A stretch of DNA of 63,160 nucleotides from positions 1 to 63,160 of the forward strand of contig JAXEEE010000121.1 in NCBI GenBank assembly GCA_034104265.1. The letters are read 5' to 3'. Positions 7,877-16,272 of the stretch are shown here, piece by piece. This stretch comes from UBA11524 sp034104265. Its GTDB lineage: Bacteria > Bacillota > Clostridia > Christensenellales > Aristaeellaceae. Made by a program: the position numbers and the translations under genes. The notes below the pieces were generated by a model, which had not been told where the DNA came from, did no database searches, and saw only the letters and a program-made list of their open reading frames with translations. Numbering within the stretch: position 1 is the first letter of the stretch; each line of letters begins with the position of its first letter.

Positions 7877-8701
7877 TCAGTTCAGCTGCTCCGGCCCCTT
7901 GGGGACGCGGCGCTGCTGCGCCTTGCGCTGACGCTTTTCCTTCTTCTTGCGCTTGATCTCGCCCTCGGCGATGCCCGCGTGCACCTGCTTGCGGGCCCGC
8001 ACGCCCTGGGTGTAGCCCACGCCGTAGGCCAGGGCGGGCACCATCATCACCAGGGGGCTAAGGCGCTCCAGGGTCAGCAGGGCGTCCGCACCGTAGGGAT
8101 TGACGATATTGACCAGGGGCATCATCAGCACGCGGATGATCACCCGCAGCACGTCCTCCACCGTCAGCGCAGCAGGCTGATGATAGTACGCCACCGCGCT
8201 GCCGATTTCCGTCCGTCCCTCAAAGGCGGACACCCAGGAGGGCAGAGCGCCCAGGGCGGTCATCTGCCGCTGGGCCACCAGCGCCAGCACCAGCGCCGCA
8301 ACCACCACCGGGATGGAGCCCAGCAGCGCCGTGATCAGGCCCTTCAGGGGATGATAGCAGGCCTTCTGCTCCTTGGCGGTAACCTTGCCGCCGGACTGCC
8401 GGCGGTCGTAGAGCATCTCGCCCAGATTCACCGCCACGGCGCCCTGTCCCGCGCCGGTCTGGAAGAACATCAGCAGCGCCGCCGCAATCAGGCAGCCGTT
8501 GAACGCCACGCGCAGCACGGCGTTGTCCATCATCATCGCCATCCCCAGCAGCAGGAACGCGATGGCCATCATCAGCAGGCTGCCCATGAAGGTCAGGGCG
8601 CTGCGGGCGGTCTTGCCGTCCACGGGGCTGCCCTTGAGGTACTCCAGCTTGATCTCGGAGAGTTTGACGGTTTTCTTGCCCTTGTTCCTGTTCTTCTCCA
8701 C
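7877..8701 (-). CDS. Integral membrane protein of unknown function
   Basis: 274 residues, GTG start after CGGAG. A basic N terminus, four to five hydrophobic segments (about 36-56, 60-82, 116-142, 177-198, 211-230) and a very basic Lys/Arg-rich tail (KRKKKEKRQRKAQQRR) that should lie in the cytoplasm. No family recognised. It is embedded in the operon between the 5-formyl-THF cyclo-ligase gene and rsmD with short gaps, so it is co-transcribed with housekeeping genes. Confidence 0.8.
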   Translation of the reverse strand: MEKNRNKGKKTVKLSEIKLEYLKGSPVDGKTARSALTFMGSLLMMAIAFLLLGMAMMMDNAVLRVAFNGCLIAAALLMFFQTGAGQGAVAVNLGEMLYDRRQSGGKVTAKEQKACYHPLKGLITALLGSIPVVVAALVLALVAQRQMTALGALPSWVSAFEGRTEIGSAVAYYHQPAALTVEDVLRVIIRVLMMPLVNIVNPYGADALLTLERLSPLVMMVPALAYGVGYTQGVRARKQVHAGIAEGEIKRKKKEKRQRKAQQRRVPKGPEQLN

Positions 8702-8738
8702 GGATGCTCCGTCCCTTCGTTCACAAGATTGTTCGGTA

Positions 8739-9296
8739 TCAGAATAAGTGGATGCCCCGACAGTCCGCCGCGGCCCGCAGGGGCCTGTCCCAGGGCATGG
8801 CGGGAAGATGTTCCTCCCACTGCCAGCTCATCACAGCCCCCAGGGTCATGACGGGGCTGTCCTCCAGCAGCCGGTCGTAGTACCCGCCGCCCTTGCCCAG
8901 GCGCATGCCCCGATGGTCGATCCCCTCCAGGGGGACGATCAGCAGCGACACCGCTGAGCATGAAATGATCTCCGTATCCCCGCCCGGCTCCGGAATTCCA
9001 TACGCTCCCGGAACCAGCTCCTCCAGGCTGCACACCCGGCGCAGCGTCATGCTTCCCTCGCCGTCCACCCGGGGCAGAACCAGTGCCTTGCCGGATGTGA
9101 GCGCGTCCAGCATCACCGCCGTCACGTCAGCCTCCCGCCGAAGCGGGATGTAAGCCCCCACGGTTTCCGCCTGCCGGTAGCATTCCCAGGCAAGAATGTG
9201 CCGGCACATGGCCTCGCTCTCCGACCGGCGCACGTCCGCTCCGGGGAAGCGGCTGCGGATTGCCTTGCGCAGGGCCGCCTTGTCAACAGCTTGCAT
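8739..9296 (-). CDS. 5-formyltetrahydrofolate cyclo-ligase
   Basis: About 185 residues from the ATG at 9296 (an in-frame ATG at 9344 lies deep in alr and is unlikely). Converts 5-formyl-THF with ATP to 5,10-methenyl-THF. The basic N-terminal stretch (KAALRKAIRSRF) and the ATP/substrate motif GMRLGKGGGYYDRLL are typical. The start overlaps the 3' end of alr by 14 bases, so translation is probably coupled. Confidence 0.93.
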   Translation of the reverse strand: MQAVDKAALRKAIRSRFPGADVRRSESEAMCRHILAWECYRQAETVGAYIPLRREADVTAVMLDALTSGKALVLPRVDGEGSMTLRRVCSLEELVPGAYGIPEPGGDTEIISCSAVSLLIVPLEGIDHRGMRLGKGGGYYDRLLEDSPVMTLGAVMSWQWEEHLPAMPWDRPLRAAADCRGIHLF

Positions 9297-10398
9297 GGAG
9301 CCACTCCCGGGGCACGCGCCCCGTCGCCGCCAGCAGCACCTCATAGCTGATGGTGCCTGCCCAGCGGGCGATGTCCTCGGCGGTGATGCACTCGTCGCCG
9401 TCCCGGCCCATGAGGGTCACCACGTCCCCGGCCTTCACCCCGGGTATGTGGGTCACGTCGGCCATCATCTGATCCATGCAGATGCGGCCCACCACCTTGG
9501 CCCGCTGCCCGTGGATCAGCACCTGCGCTCCTTCCCCCGCCGCCCGGTGGTAGCCGTCGCCGTAGCCGCAGGAGACGGTGGCCAGCACCATGGGCCTGTC
9601 CGCGGTGAAGGTGCAGCCGTAGCTGACCTTGTCCCCGGGGCGCAGGGTCTTGACGAAGGTGACCTCCGTGCGCCAGTCCATGACGGGCTGCAGGGGCATG
9701 TCCGTCTCCACCGGCGGATAGCCGTACATGGAGATGCCCATACGCACCATGTCCAGGGCCGCCTCCGGCCTGCGGTGGATGGCCGCCGAGTTGCAGCAGT
9801 GCAGCAGGATGCCCCCCGGCAGCAGCTTCGTCAGCTGCAGGAAACGCTCGTACTGGGCGTCGGTGAAGGCCATGTCGCTGCCGTCCGCATCGGCGAAGTG
9901 GGTGAACGCGCCGGTCATGCGCACGTCGGGGCACTGGGCGAGGGTATCCAGCATGGCGCGGACCTCATCCTCCGTGCGCACGCCGATACGGCTCATGCCG
10001 GTGTCGATCTTCAGATGCACCAGACCGGTCTTGCCCTGGCTCTTCGCCGCCTGCTGCACAAAGCGCACCATATCCGGCGTGCACACCGCCAGGGTCAGAT
10101 CGTGGGCCACACCCTCCATAGCTTCCACCAGGGAGGTGGCCCCCAGCATCAGCACCGGCGCGGCGATCCCCGCCTGGCGCAGCTGCACGCCTTCCTCCAC
10201 CGTGGCGGTGGCCAGCTGATCCGCCCCCGCCGCCAGGGCCTCCCGCGCCACCTGCACCATGCCGTGGCCGTAGGCGTCCGCCTTGACCACCGCCATCAGC
10301 CTGGCTGTGGCAGGCACCCGGGCGCGGATCAGCCTCACGTTCTCCCGCAGGGCACTGAGATCCACCCTACGCACCTGATGTCTCACATTCACCGTCAT
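9283..10398 (-). CDS. alr: Alanine racemase
   Basis: 371 residues from ATG 10398, which follows AGAAGG; the frame is open 12 codons further upstream without a ribosome site. Interconverts L- and D-alanine with PLP for peptidoglycan synthesis. PLP-lysine motif AVVKADAYGHG (Lys39), the C-terminal domain tyrosine in VSYGCTF and the CMDQMMADVT stretch are present. First gene of a six-gene minus-strand operon running to about 6134. Confidence 0.96.
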   Translation of the reverse strand: MTVNVRHQVRRVDLSALRENVRLIRARVPATARLMAVVKADAYGHGMVQVAREALAAGADQLATATVEEGVQLRQAGIAAPVLMLGATSLVEAMEGVAHDLTLAVCTPDMVRFVQQAAKSQGKTGLVHLKIDTGMSRIGVRTEDEVRAMLDTLAQCPDVRMTGAFTHFADADGSDMAFTDAQYERFLQLTKLLPGGILLHCCNSAAIHRRPEAALDMVRMGISMYGYPPVETDMPLQPVMDWRTEVTFVKTLRPGDKVSYGCTFTADRPMVLATVSCGYGDGYHRAAGEGAQVLIHGQRAKVVGRICMDQMMADVTHIPGVKAGDVVTLMGRDGDECITAEDIARWAGTISYEVLLAATGRVPREWLHASC

Positions 10399-10453
10399 AA
10401 AACGCCTTCTTTGAAGCAGGACTCCCGCCCGCATGCAGGCGGTATGTCAGGAT

Positions 10454-10482
10454 ATTATACCATATTCCTCCCCGGATTAAAA
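10454..10482 (-). promoter_or_regulatory. Promoter of the alr operon
   Basis: Extended -10 TGGTATAAT on the minus strand (TATAAT at 10454-10459); the -35 region (TTTTAA, 17 bp upstream) is weak, as is common with an extended -10. The transcript starts about 50 bases before alr. Confidence 0.65.
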
Positions 10483-10500
10483 GCCCATGCTTCTTTTTTC

Positions 10501-11472
10501 TCATTTTTCCCGAAAAATGGCCCCGCCGAGCAGCATCAGGCACCCTGCGCCCAGCAGCGGATAAGCCTTGCCCACCACGCCCGCAAAGCCCACGCCTGCG
10601 CAGGCCAGCATGCCCAGCGCGGAGAGCATCCGCCACTTCCGCCCTTCGCCCAGCGTCCACAGCCCCCGCAGGGCGGCGCATGCGGTGGTCAGCACCGCCA
10701 GATACATGGCCGCGCCGCCCAGGGCGTACCCCGCCCGGCCATAGGCAGCCATCAGGTGGATGAAGGGCATGGTCTCTCCCCGCAGCGCGCTGTGGCGCAG
10801 GAGCAGCCCGTTGCCCCCCGCCAGCAGCGCGCCCAGCACCGCCGCCAGCAGCAGCGCGCACTGCCTGCGGGCCCGGCGCGTCATGTCGGGTGCGGCGGAG
10901 GCCAGCTCCGGGACGGCCAGGGCCATGTTGAACCCCGCATAGCTTGCGCCCCGGAGCAGGCTCTGTCCGGGTGAAGCAGCCGGAGCAACGACCGCCCCGC
11001 TCCGGGCAGGCAGCAGGAACCCTGCCCCCGCCATCACCAGCAGCAGCGCGGTCAGCGCCTTGCCTGCCCGGCCGGCCCCCGCCGTGCCCTGCCGGGCCAG
11101 GAGCACCGTCAGTACAGCTGTGCCAAGCAGCCCCAGAAGGTACGCGCCCGGCAGGGGCAGCATCAGCGCGGCGATTTCCCCGGCCCCAGCCAGCATCGCC
11201 CCGCCGGTAAACAGCAGCAGCGCGCCGAACATCCCCTGCCACAGTCTGCCCGGCCACCGACCATGCCACCCTTCCGGCATGCCGCCCTGCCCCGGGCGGC
11301 GCAGCACCCCCAGGGCAATGGCCCCCGTCACCACGGCAGCGGAGGCCACGCCCAGCCAGCTCCATGGGCCGCAGCGGCTGAAGAAGCTGTCGATCTCCCG
11401 CCCCGACGCAAACCCGGCCCCCACCACCGCACCCACCGCCGCCATGGCGGCAGCTTTCGCCTGATTGTCCAT
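10501..11472 (-). CDS. YkvI-like multi-span membrane protein
   Basis: 323 residues with about ten hydrophobic segments. The N-terminal AVVGAGFASGREI motif, with the glycine-rich break expected of the APC/LeuT-fold superfamily, is characteristic of YkvI-family proteins, which are uncharacterised and presumed transporters. It follows the murC terminator and ends about 100 bases before alr. Unusually rich in Ala, Gly and Leu, matching the high GC of the region. Confidence 0.75.
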   Translation of the reverse strand: MDNQAKAAAMAAVGAVVGAGFASGREIDSFFSRCGPWSWLGVASAAVVTGAIALGVLRRPGQGGMPEGWHGRWPGRLWQGMFGALLLFTGGAMLAGAGEIAALMLPLPGAYLLGLLGTAVLTVLLARQGTAGAGRAGKALTALLLVMAGAGFLLPARSGAVVAPAASPGQSLLRGASYAGFNMALAVPELASAAPDMTRRARRQCALLLAAVLGALLAGGNGLLLRHSALRGETMPFIHLMAAYGRAGYALGGAAMYLAVLTTACAALRGLWTLGEGRKWRMLSALGMLACAGVGFAGVVGKAYPLLGAGCLMLLGGAIFREK

Positions 11473-11510
11473 ATGCTCGCCCCCTCAGGCAAGGGTACAG
11501 CAAAAGGGCG

Positions 11511-11542
11511 CAAAAAAGAACGCGCAGGTTCTCCCCGCGCGT
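11511..11542 (-). terminator. Intrinsic terminator after murC
   Basis: ACGCGC/GCGCGT stem (11520-11525 with 11537-11542), extended inside by GG/CC, followed on the minus strand by TTCTTTTTTG. Confidence 0.75.
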
Positions 11543-11557
11543 CCGTCGTGTCGATGG

Positions 11558-12973
11558 TTATTCCGCCTGCTTCTTTTCCATTTCATGGCGGTGAATCTGG
11601 GCGTTGAGCATGTTGATGTCCCCGCAGCCCATGGTCAGTGCAAGATCCCCCGGCTGCCAGTGGGCGCGAAGGTACGCCTCCGTATCGTCGAAGGAGGGCG
11701 TCCACACCGCGTCGATGCCGTGCTGCCGCATGCCCTCCACCAGCATGCCGCTGTTCAGGTCGCCGGGATCCTTCTCCCGCGCGGCGCAGATGTCCGTCAC
11801 CAGGGTAAAGTCCGCCACCTCCGTGCAGGTCAGGTAGTCCTGGAACAGCGAGCGTACCCGGCTGAAGGTATGGGGCTGCATCACCGCCCACAGCCGCCCC
11901 TTGCACCGCTTGCGGGCGATGGATAGGGCGCTGCGCATCTCGGCAGGATTGTGGCCGTAGTCGTGGAATACCTCCACGCCGTCGATCACGTCCGTCAGCT
12001 CAAAGCGGCGGTGCGCGCCGGTGAAGCGGGACAGGCTGTCCGCCGCCCTGTCCATGTCAACGCCCAGGGCGTGGGCGGCCGCCAGCGCGGCCAGGCCGTT
12101 TTCCACATTGAAGTCCCCGGGGACGCTCATGGTCACATGAGTAACATACTTTTCCCCGTGGTACAGGTCGTAGGAGGCGTAGCCCCGGTCGTCCTCCACC
12201 AGGTTCTCGGGATGCCAGTCGCAGTCGCGGGTCATGCCGAAGGTCTCCGTGCGGCAGTTCAGCTTCGCCAGCTGGCGGAGGATCCGCGCGTCGGTACCCT
12301 TGCCGATGGCCAGGCCCCGCTCCGGCAGCAGGTGCAGGAACCGGCCGAAGGTTTCCTCAATTTCGTCGATATCCCTGTAGCAGTCCAGATGATCCGCATC
12401 AATGTTCAGCACCACCGCCATGGTGGGGCGCATTTGCAGGAAGCTGCGGCGGAACTCGCAGGCCTCCGCCAGGAAGGCCTCCCCCTGGCCGATGCGGGTG
12501 GAGCCGCCGATGGCGTCCAGCTTGCCGCCGATGTGGATGGTGGGGTCGGCCCCCCCCTCCACCAGGATCTGGCTGAGCATGGAGGTGGTGGTGGTCTTGC
12601 CGTGGGCGCCGCATACGCCCACCGCCTCCCGGTAGCCCTCCATCAGCTGGCCCAGGAGCGTTGCCCGCTCCATGGACGGGATGCCCCGCCGCTCCGCCTC
12701 CACCCGCTCGGGGTTGTCGGCGGGGATGGCGGCGGTGTACACCACCAGATCCGCCCCATGGACGTTCTCCGCCCGATGGCCCACGAACACCTCCGCGCCC
12801 TTGCCGCGCACGTCGCCCAGCAGATACCCTTCCGACCGGTCCGATCCAGTCACCCGGTAGCCCTTGTCGATGAGCATCTCCGCCAGCCCCGACATGCTGG
12901 AGCCGCCGATGCCGATCATATGGATTCGCTTGCCTGTATAGTCACGGATGTGGGGTACCTGCATCCCTGTCAC
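11558..12973 (-). CDS. murC: UDP-N-acetylmuramate--L-alanine ligase
   Basis: 471 residues. Adds L-Ala to UDP-MurNAc, the first amino-acid step of peptidoglycan precursor synthesis. N-terminal Rossmann motif HMIGIGGSSMSGLA, ATP loop GAHGKTTTTSM (about 117-127) and the DYGHNPAEM motif of the C-terminal Mur ligase domain are present. GTG 12973 is the outer start; an ATG three codons downstream is equally placed relative to AGGAAG. Transcribed alone. Confidence 0.96.
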   Translation of the reverse strand: MTGMQVPHIRDYTGKRIHMIGIGGSSMSGLAEMLIDKGYRVTGSDRSEGYLLGDVRGKGAEVFVGHRAENVHGADLVVYTAAIPADNPERVEAERRGIPSMERATLLGQLMEGYREAVGVCGAHGKTTTTSMLSQILVEGGADPTIHIGGKLDAIGGSTRIGQGEAFLAEACEFRRSFLQMRPTMAVVLNIDADHLDCYRDIDEIEETFGRFLHLLPERGLAIGKGTDARILRQLAKLNCRTETFGMTRDCDWHPENLVEDDRGYASYDLYHGEKYVTHVTMSVPGDFNVENGLAALAAAHALGVDMDRAADSLSRFTGAHRRFELTDVIDGVEVFHDYGHNPAEMRSALSIARKRCKGRLWAVMQPHTFSRVRSLFQDYLTCTEVADFTLVTDICAAREKDPGDLNSGMLVEGMRQHGIDAVWTPSFDDTEAYLRAHWQPGDLALTMGCGDINMLNAQIHRHEMEKKQAE

Positions 12974-13002
12974 TCGCTTCCTGTATGATTGTCGTACAAA
13001 CT

Positions 13003-13032
13003 ATTATATACCAGGTGCGGCGGAATAATCAA
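13003..13032 (-). promoter_or_regulatory. murC promoter
   Basis: TTGATT (13027-13032), 18-bp spacer, TATAAT (13003-13008) on the minus strand; lies back-to-back with the promoter of the radical SAM gene. Confidence 0.75.
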
Positions 13033-13067
13033 GGCCGGCCCGTACAGAATATTTGTTCGTGTTCCCC

Positions 13068-13096
13068 TTGACGTGGGAACGCATGCAGGGTACAAT
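13068..13096 (+). promoter_or_regulatory. Promoter of the radical SAM gene
   Basis: TTGACG (13068-13073), 17-bp spacer, TACAAT (13091-13096), 33 bases before the ATG. Confidence 0.8.
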
Positions 13097-13128
13097 GGCA
13101 TCATCAATCCGCACACAGGAGGCCCGCC

Positions 13129-14022
13129 ATGACCGGCTTGCCCGCCAGGCATCTGCTCACGCCCATTCCGCCCTGCGGGGAGGATGATTTCTTCCAGGCG
13201 GACTGGAACATGAACCTGTACCGCGGCTGCTGCCACGGATGCATTTACTGCGACACGCGCTCGGTGTGCTACCGGGTGGAGGACTTTGAGCATGTGCAGC
13301 CCAAGCAGAACGCCCTGCACATTCTGGAGGATGAGCTGCGCGGCAAGCGGCGAACGGGCATGGTATCCATGGGCGCCATGAGCGACCCGTACAATCCCCT
13401 TGAGAAAACACTGCGGCTGACCCGGGGCGCGCTGGAGCTTTTGCGCCGCTACCGCTTCGGGGCGTCCTTCACCACCAAGTCCGCGCTGTGCGCCCGGGAC
13501 GCGGAGCTGCTGGCGGCTATTGCCCGGCACGCGCCGGTGCGGGCGCAGATCACCATCACCTGCGCGGAGGACGACCTCTGCCGGCGCATTGAGCCCAACG
13601 TGTCCCCCTCATCGGAGCGGTTTGAAGCCCTGCGTGCCCTCAGCGCCGCAGGGGTGTACGCGGGCGTGTGGCTGAACCCGGTGCTGCCCTTCCTCACGGA
13701 CACACCGGAAAACATCCTGGGCGTGGTGCAAAAGTCCGCCAAGGCCGGGGCGAAGTTCGTGGTGTGCTTCTTCGGCATGACGCTGCGTACGGGCAACCGG
13801 GAATACTACTTCGATGCGCTGGAGCGTGACTTCCCCGGCGTTCGTCAGAAGTACCTGACCACCTTCGGCAACGCCTACGAGTGCGACTCGCCCCAGGCAG
13901 AGGAGCTGTTCCGGCTTTTCCGGGCGGAATGCGAACGTCTGGGACTGGCCTGGCGGTTTGGGGACATCAACCGGGCCACGCAGCTTCGCCAGCCCCGGCA
14001 GCTGTCCCTGTGGGACATGTGA
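13129..14022 (+). CDS. SPL-type radical SAM protein
   Basis: 297 residues. A CxxxCxxC [4Fe-4S] motif (first Cys in RGCCHGCIYC, about residues 35-42) preceded by NLYRGCCHGC is the hallmark of the spore-photoproduct-lyase-like radical SAM family that is common in Clostridia and usually annotated only as radical SAM protein. The usual SAM-binding GAMSDPYNPLEK stretch follows at about 83. The Cys distribution does not prove photoproduct lyase activity; its substrate is unknown. AGGAGG precedes the ATG. Confidence 0.88.
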   Translation: MTGLPARHLLTPIPPCGEDDFFQADWNMNLYRGCCHGCIYCDTRSVCYRVEDFEHVQPKQNALHILEDELRGKRRTGMVSMGAMSDPYNPLEKTLRLTRGALELLRRYRFGASFTTKSALCARDAELLAAIARHAPVRAQITITCAEDDLCRRIEPNVSPSSERFEALRALSAAGVYAGVWLNPVLPFLTDTPENILGVVQKSAKAGAKFVVCFFGMTLRTGNREYYFDALERDFPGVRQKYLTTFGNAYECDSPQAEELFRLFRAECERLGLAWRFGDINRATQLRQPRQLSLWDM

Positions 14023-14039
14023 TTTTTCTCCCTTCACGG

Positions 14040-14097
14040 TTGACAGGCACAGGGTCATGGGCTATAATGGTTGCGCTTGCAACGTTGCGCCCGCAAC
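14040..14097 (+). promoter_or_regulatory. Consensus promoter with tandem dyad operator of the MarR/ABC operon
   Basis: Perfect TTGACA (14040-14045), 17-bp spacer, perfect TATAAT (14063-14068). Directly behind lie two abutting dyads, GTTGCGCTTGCAAC (14070-14083) and GTTGCGCCCGCAAC (14084-14097), covering the transcription start; a strong promoter with a roadblock operator, most likely bound by the MarR protein encoded next. Confidence 0.85.
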
Positions 14098-14128
14098 GAT
14101 TCTGATTCGAAAAAGGAATGATGCCCTG

Positions 14129-14587
14129 ATGCCCCCCTTCATGCGGCAGATCAATATCACCTCCCGCTGCGCCACGCTCTACCGGGAGCGGCAGCTGGCG
14201 GGAACAGGCCTGTCCGGCTGCCACACGCCGTATCTGCTGGCGCTATACCGCCGCCCGGGCATATCCCAGGAGGAGCTGGCCCGGGACCTGAACGTGAACA
14301 AATCCTCCGTGACGAGGCAGCTTGCCGCCATGGAGGAAAAGGGCTATGTCCGCCGGGAGCCTGATCCCGCCGACCGCCGCAGCCTCCTGGTCTATCCCAC
14401 GGAGAAGGCCCTGGCCCTGCAGGAGCGCCTGCAGGAGATTCTCCAGACCTGGAGCGCCTATCTCACCGCCGATTTCACCCCTGAGGAAAAGGAAACCCTC
14501 TCCCGCCTGATGCGCCGCGTGGCCGACCGGGCGGAGGCCTATGTGAAGGGAGACGAGCCGCCGTGCGCACCGTCCTGCGATACCTGA
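14129..14587 (+). CDS. MarR-family transcriptional regulator
   Basis: 152 residues. Winged-helix core ISQEELARDLNVNKSSVTRQLAAMEEKGYVRREPDPADRR (about 49-88) shown here by its ends only: helix-turn-helix at LARDLNVNKSSVTR and wing at EPDPADRR. First gene of the operon with the two ABC half-transporters, overlapping the next gene by 25 bases. Tandem dyads at its own promoter suggest autorepression that is relieved by a drug-like ligand. The frame is open upstream, but AAGGA and the promoter position favour the ATG at 14129. Confidence 0.9.
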   Translation: MPPFMRQINITSRCATLYRERQLAGTGLSGCHTPYLLALYRRPGISQEELARDLNVNKSSVTRQLAAMEEKGYVRREPDPADRRSLLVYPTEKALALQERLQEILQTWSAYLTADFTPEEKETLSRLMRRVADRAEAYVKGDEPPCAPSCDT

Positions 14588-16272
14588 AGCCGCAAATCGG
14601 CAAGATGTGCCTGCAGCTGGCCATCAAGATGGGCGGCACAGTGGCGGAGCTGTTCCTGCCCAGCCTCCTGTCCATCATCCTGGATACCTGCGCCCCCGCC
14701 GGGGACATGCGGGGCGTATGGATTCTGGGGGCCGGCATGGTGCTGTGCGCGCTGACCGCCTGCATCGGCAACGTGGTGGCCAACCGCATGAGCACCAACA
14801 TCACCCGGAAATTCACCTATCAGCTGCGGACGGATCTGTTCCGCAAGACCACCGCCCTCTCCGCCGCCCAGCAGGATCAGGTGACCGACGCATCCCTGGT
14901 GTCCCGGCTGTCCACCGACACCTACTATGTCCACAACATGGTGGACAGGATGCAGCGGCTGGGTGTGCGCGCGCCCATCCTGCTGATGGGCGGCATCCTG
15001 GTCAGCCTGTCGCTGGATCCCGTGCTGACCCTGGTTCTGCTGGCCACGCTCCCCCTGCTGGCCCTGACGGTGATCATCTCCAGCCGCAAGGGCGTGCCGC
15101 TGTTCACCAGCGTGCAGGAGGGCCAGGATCACATGGTGCGCAAGGTGCAGGAGAACATGACCGGCGCACGCGTCATCCGCGCTCTGTCCCGCACGGGGCA
15201 TGAGCGGGAATCCTTCGGCGGCATCAACAGCGACCTGGCCTCCCGCCAGCGCAAGGCCGACATGACCATGGCCGCCGTCAGCCCCATCGTCAACCTGGTG
15301 CTGAACACGGGTCTGGCCCTGGTGGTGCTGGTGGGCGCGTGGCGGGTGCATGTGGGCGCGGCCCTGCCCGGCGCGATCATCGCCTTCCTGAGCTACTTCA
15401 CCATCATCCTCAACGCCATGCTGTCCATCTCCCGCCTGTTCGTCATGTACTCGAAGGGCTCGGCCAGCGCGCGGCGCATTGAGGAAATCCTCAACATGCC
15501 CGGTGATCTCCTGCCCGAGGACGCCCCCGGCCAGGAAACCTCCGCCCACGTGGCCTTCCGGGACGTGTCCTTTTCCTACAACAAGAACATCGACAACGTG
15601 TCCCACCTGTCCTTCTCCGTGGAGCACGGGCAGACCCTGGGCATCATCGGCCCCACGGGCTCGGGCAAGAGCACACTGCTGGCGCTGCTCATGCGCCAGT
15701 ACGACCCGGACAGCGGCGTGATCCTCCTGGACGGGCATCCCCTGTCCTCCCTGTCCCCGGAGGAACTCCATGACCGCCTGGGCGTGGTGTTCCAGAACGA
15801 CTTTCTCATGGCGGACACCATCCGCGAGAACATCCGCTTTGGCCGGGAAATCAGCGACGGGGCCATCGACGGGGCCATCGACTGCGCCCAGGCCGGCTTC
15901 ATCCGCGAGAAGGAGGGCGCGCTGGAATTCCCGCTGAATGTGCGGGGCCGCAACCTCTCCGGCGGGCAGCAGCAGCGGGTGCTGATCTGCCGCGCCCTGG
16001 CCGGGGATCCCCGGCTGCTCCTGCTGGACGACTGCTCCTCCGCCCTGGACTTCCGCACGGATCGCGCGCTGCGCCGGGCCCTGCGGGCCCGCCACGGCCA
16101 GGCCACCACCATCATCGTGGCCCAACGGGTGTCCTCGGTGATGGCGGCGGACAGGATTCTGGTCATGGACGGCGGACGCATTATCGGTGCGGGCACCCAC
16201 GAGGAGCTGCTCCTTTCCTGCCCCATGTATAAGGAACTGACCCAAATGCAGCTGGGAGGTGAGGCCGTATGA
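14563..16272 (+). CDS. ABC exporter half-transporter, degenerate-site subunit
   Basis: 569 residues, GTG start after AAGGGAG. Six-helix transmembrane domain (about 1-310) fused to an ATPase domain: Walker A GPTGSGKST, canonical signature LSGGQQQR, Walker B LLLLDDCSSALD with Asp in place of the catalytic Glu. This is the usual composition of the non-hydrolysing half of heterodimeric exporters (BmrC/TM287 type). It pairs with the next gene (four-base overlap). Likely multidrug or peptide export under MarR control. Confidence 0.93.
   Translation: MRTVLRYLKPQIGKMCLQLAIKMGGTVAELFLPSLLSIILDTCAPAGDMRGVWILGAGMVLCALTACIGNVVANRMSTNITRKFTYQLRTDLFRKTTALSAAQQDQVTDASLVSRLSTDTYYVHNMVDRMQRLGVRAPILLMGGILVSLSLDPVLTLVLLATLPLLALTVIISSRKGVPLFTSVQEGQDHMVRKVQENMTGARVIRALSRTGHERESFGGINSDLASRQRKADMTMAAVSPIVNLVLNTGLALVVLVGAWRVHVGAALPGAIIAFLSYFTIILNAMLSISRLFVMYSKGSASARRIEEILNMPGDLLPEDAPGQETSAHVAFRDVSFSYNKNIDNVSHLSFSVEHGQTLGIIGPTGSGKSTLLALLMRQYDPDSGVILLDGHPLSSLSPEELHDRLGVVFQNDFLMADTIRENIRFGREISDGAIDGAIDCAQAGFIREKEGALEFPLNVRGRNLSGGQQQRVLICRALAGDPRLLLLDDCSSALDFRTDRALRRALRARHGQATTIIVAQRVSSVMAADRILVMDGGRIIGAGTHEELLLSCPMYKELTQMQLGGEAV

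Noticed and set aside
6089..8851. 920-codon plus-strand ORF
   Set aside because: It lies antisense to coaD, rsmD and three other genes of an operon and is rich in His/Pro/Gln, the usual product of reverse frames in high-GC DNA.
13129..14022. Assignment of the radical SAM gene as spore photoproduct lyase (splB)
   Set aside because: Only the general CxxxCxxC and family pattern can be seen; most members of this clostridial group are uncharacterised, so a specific name is not supported.
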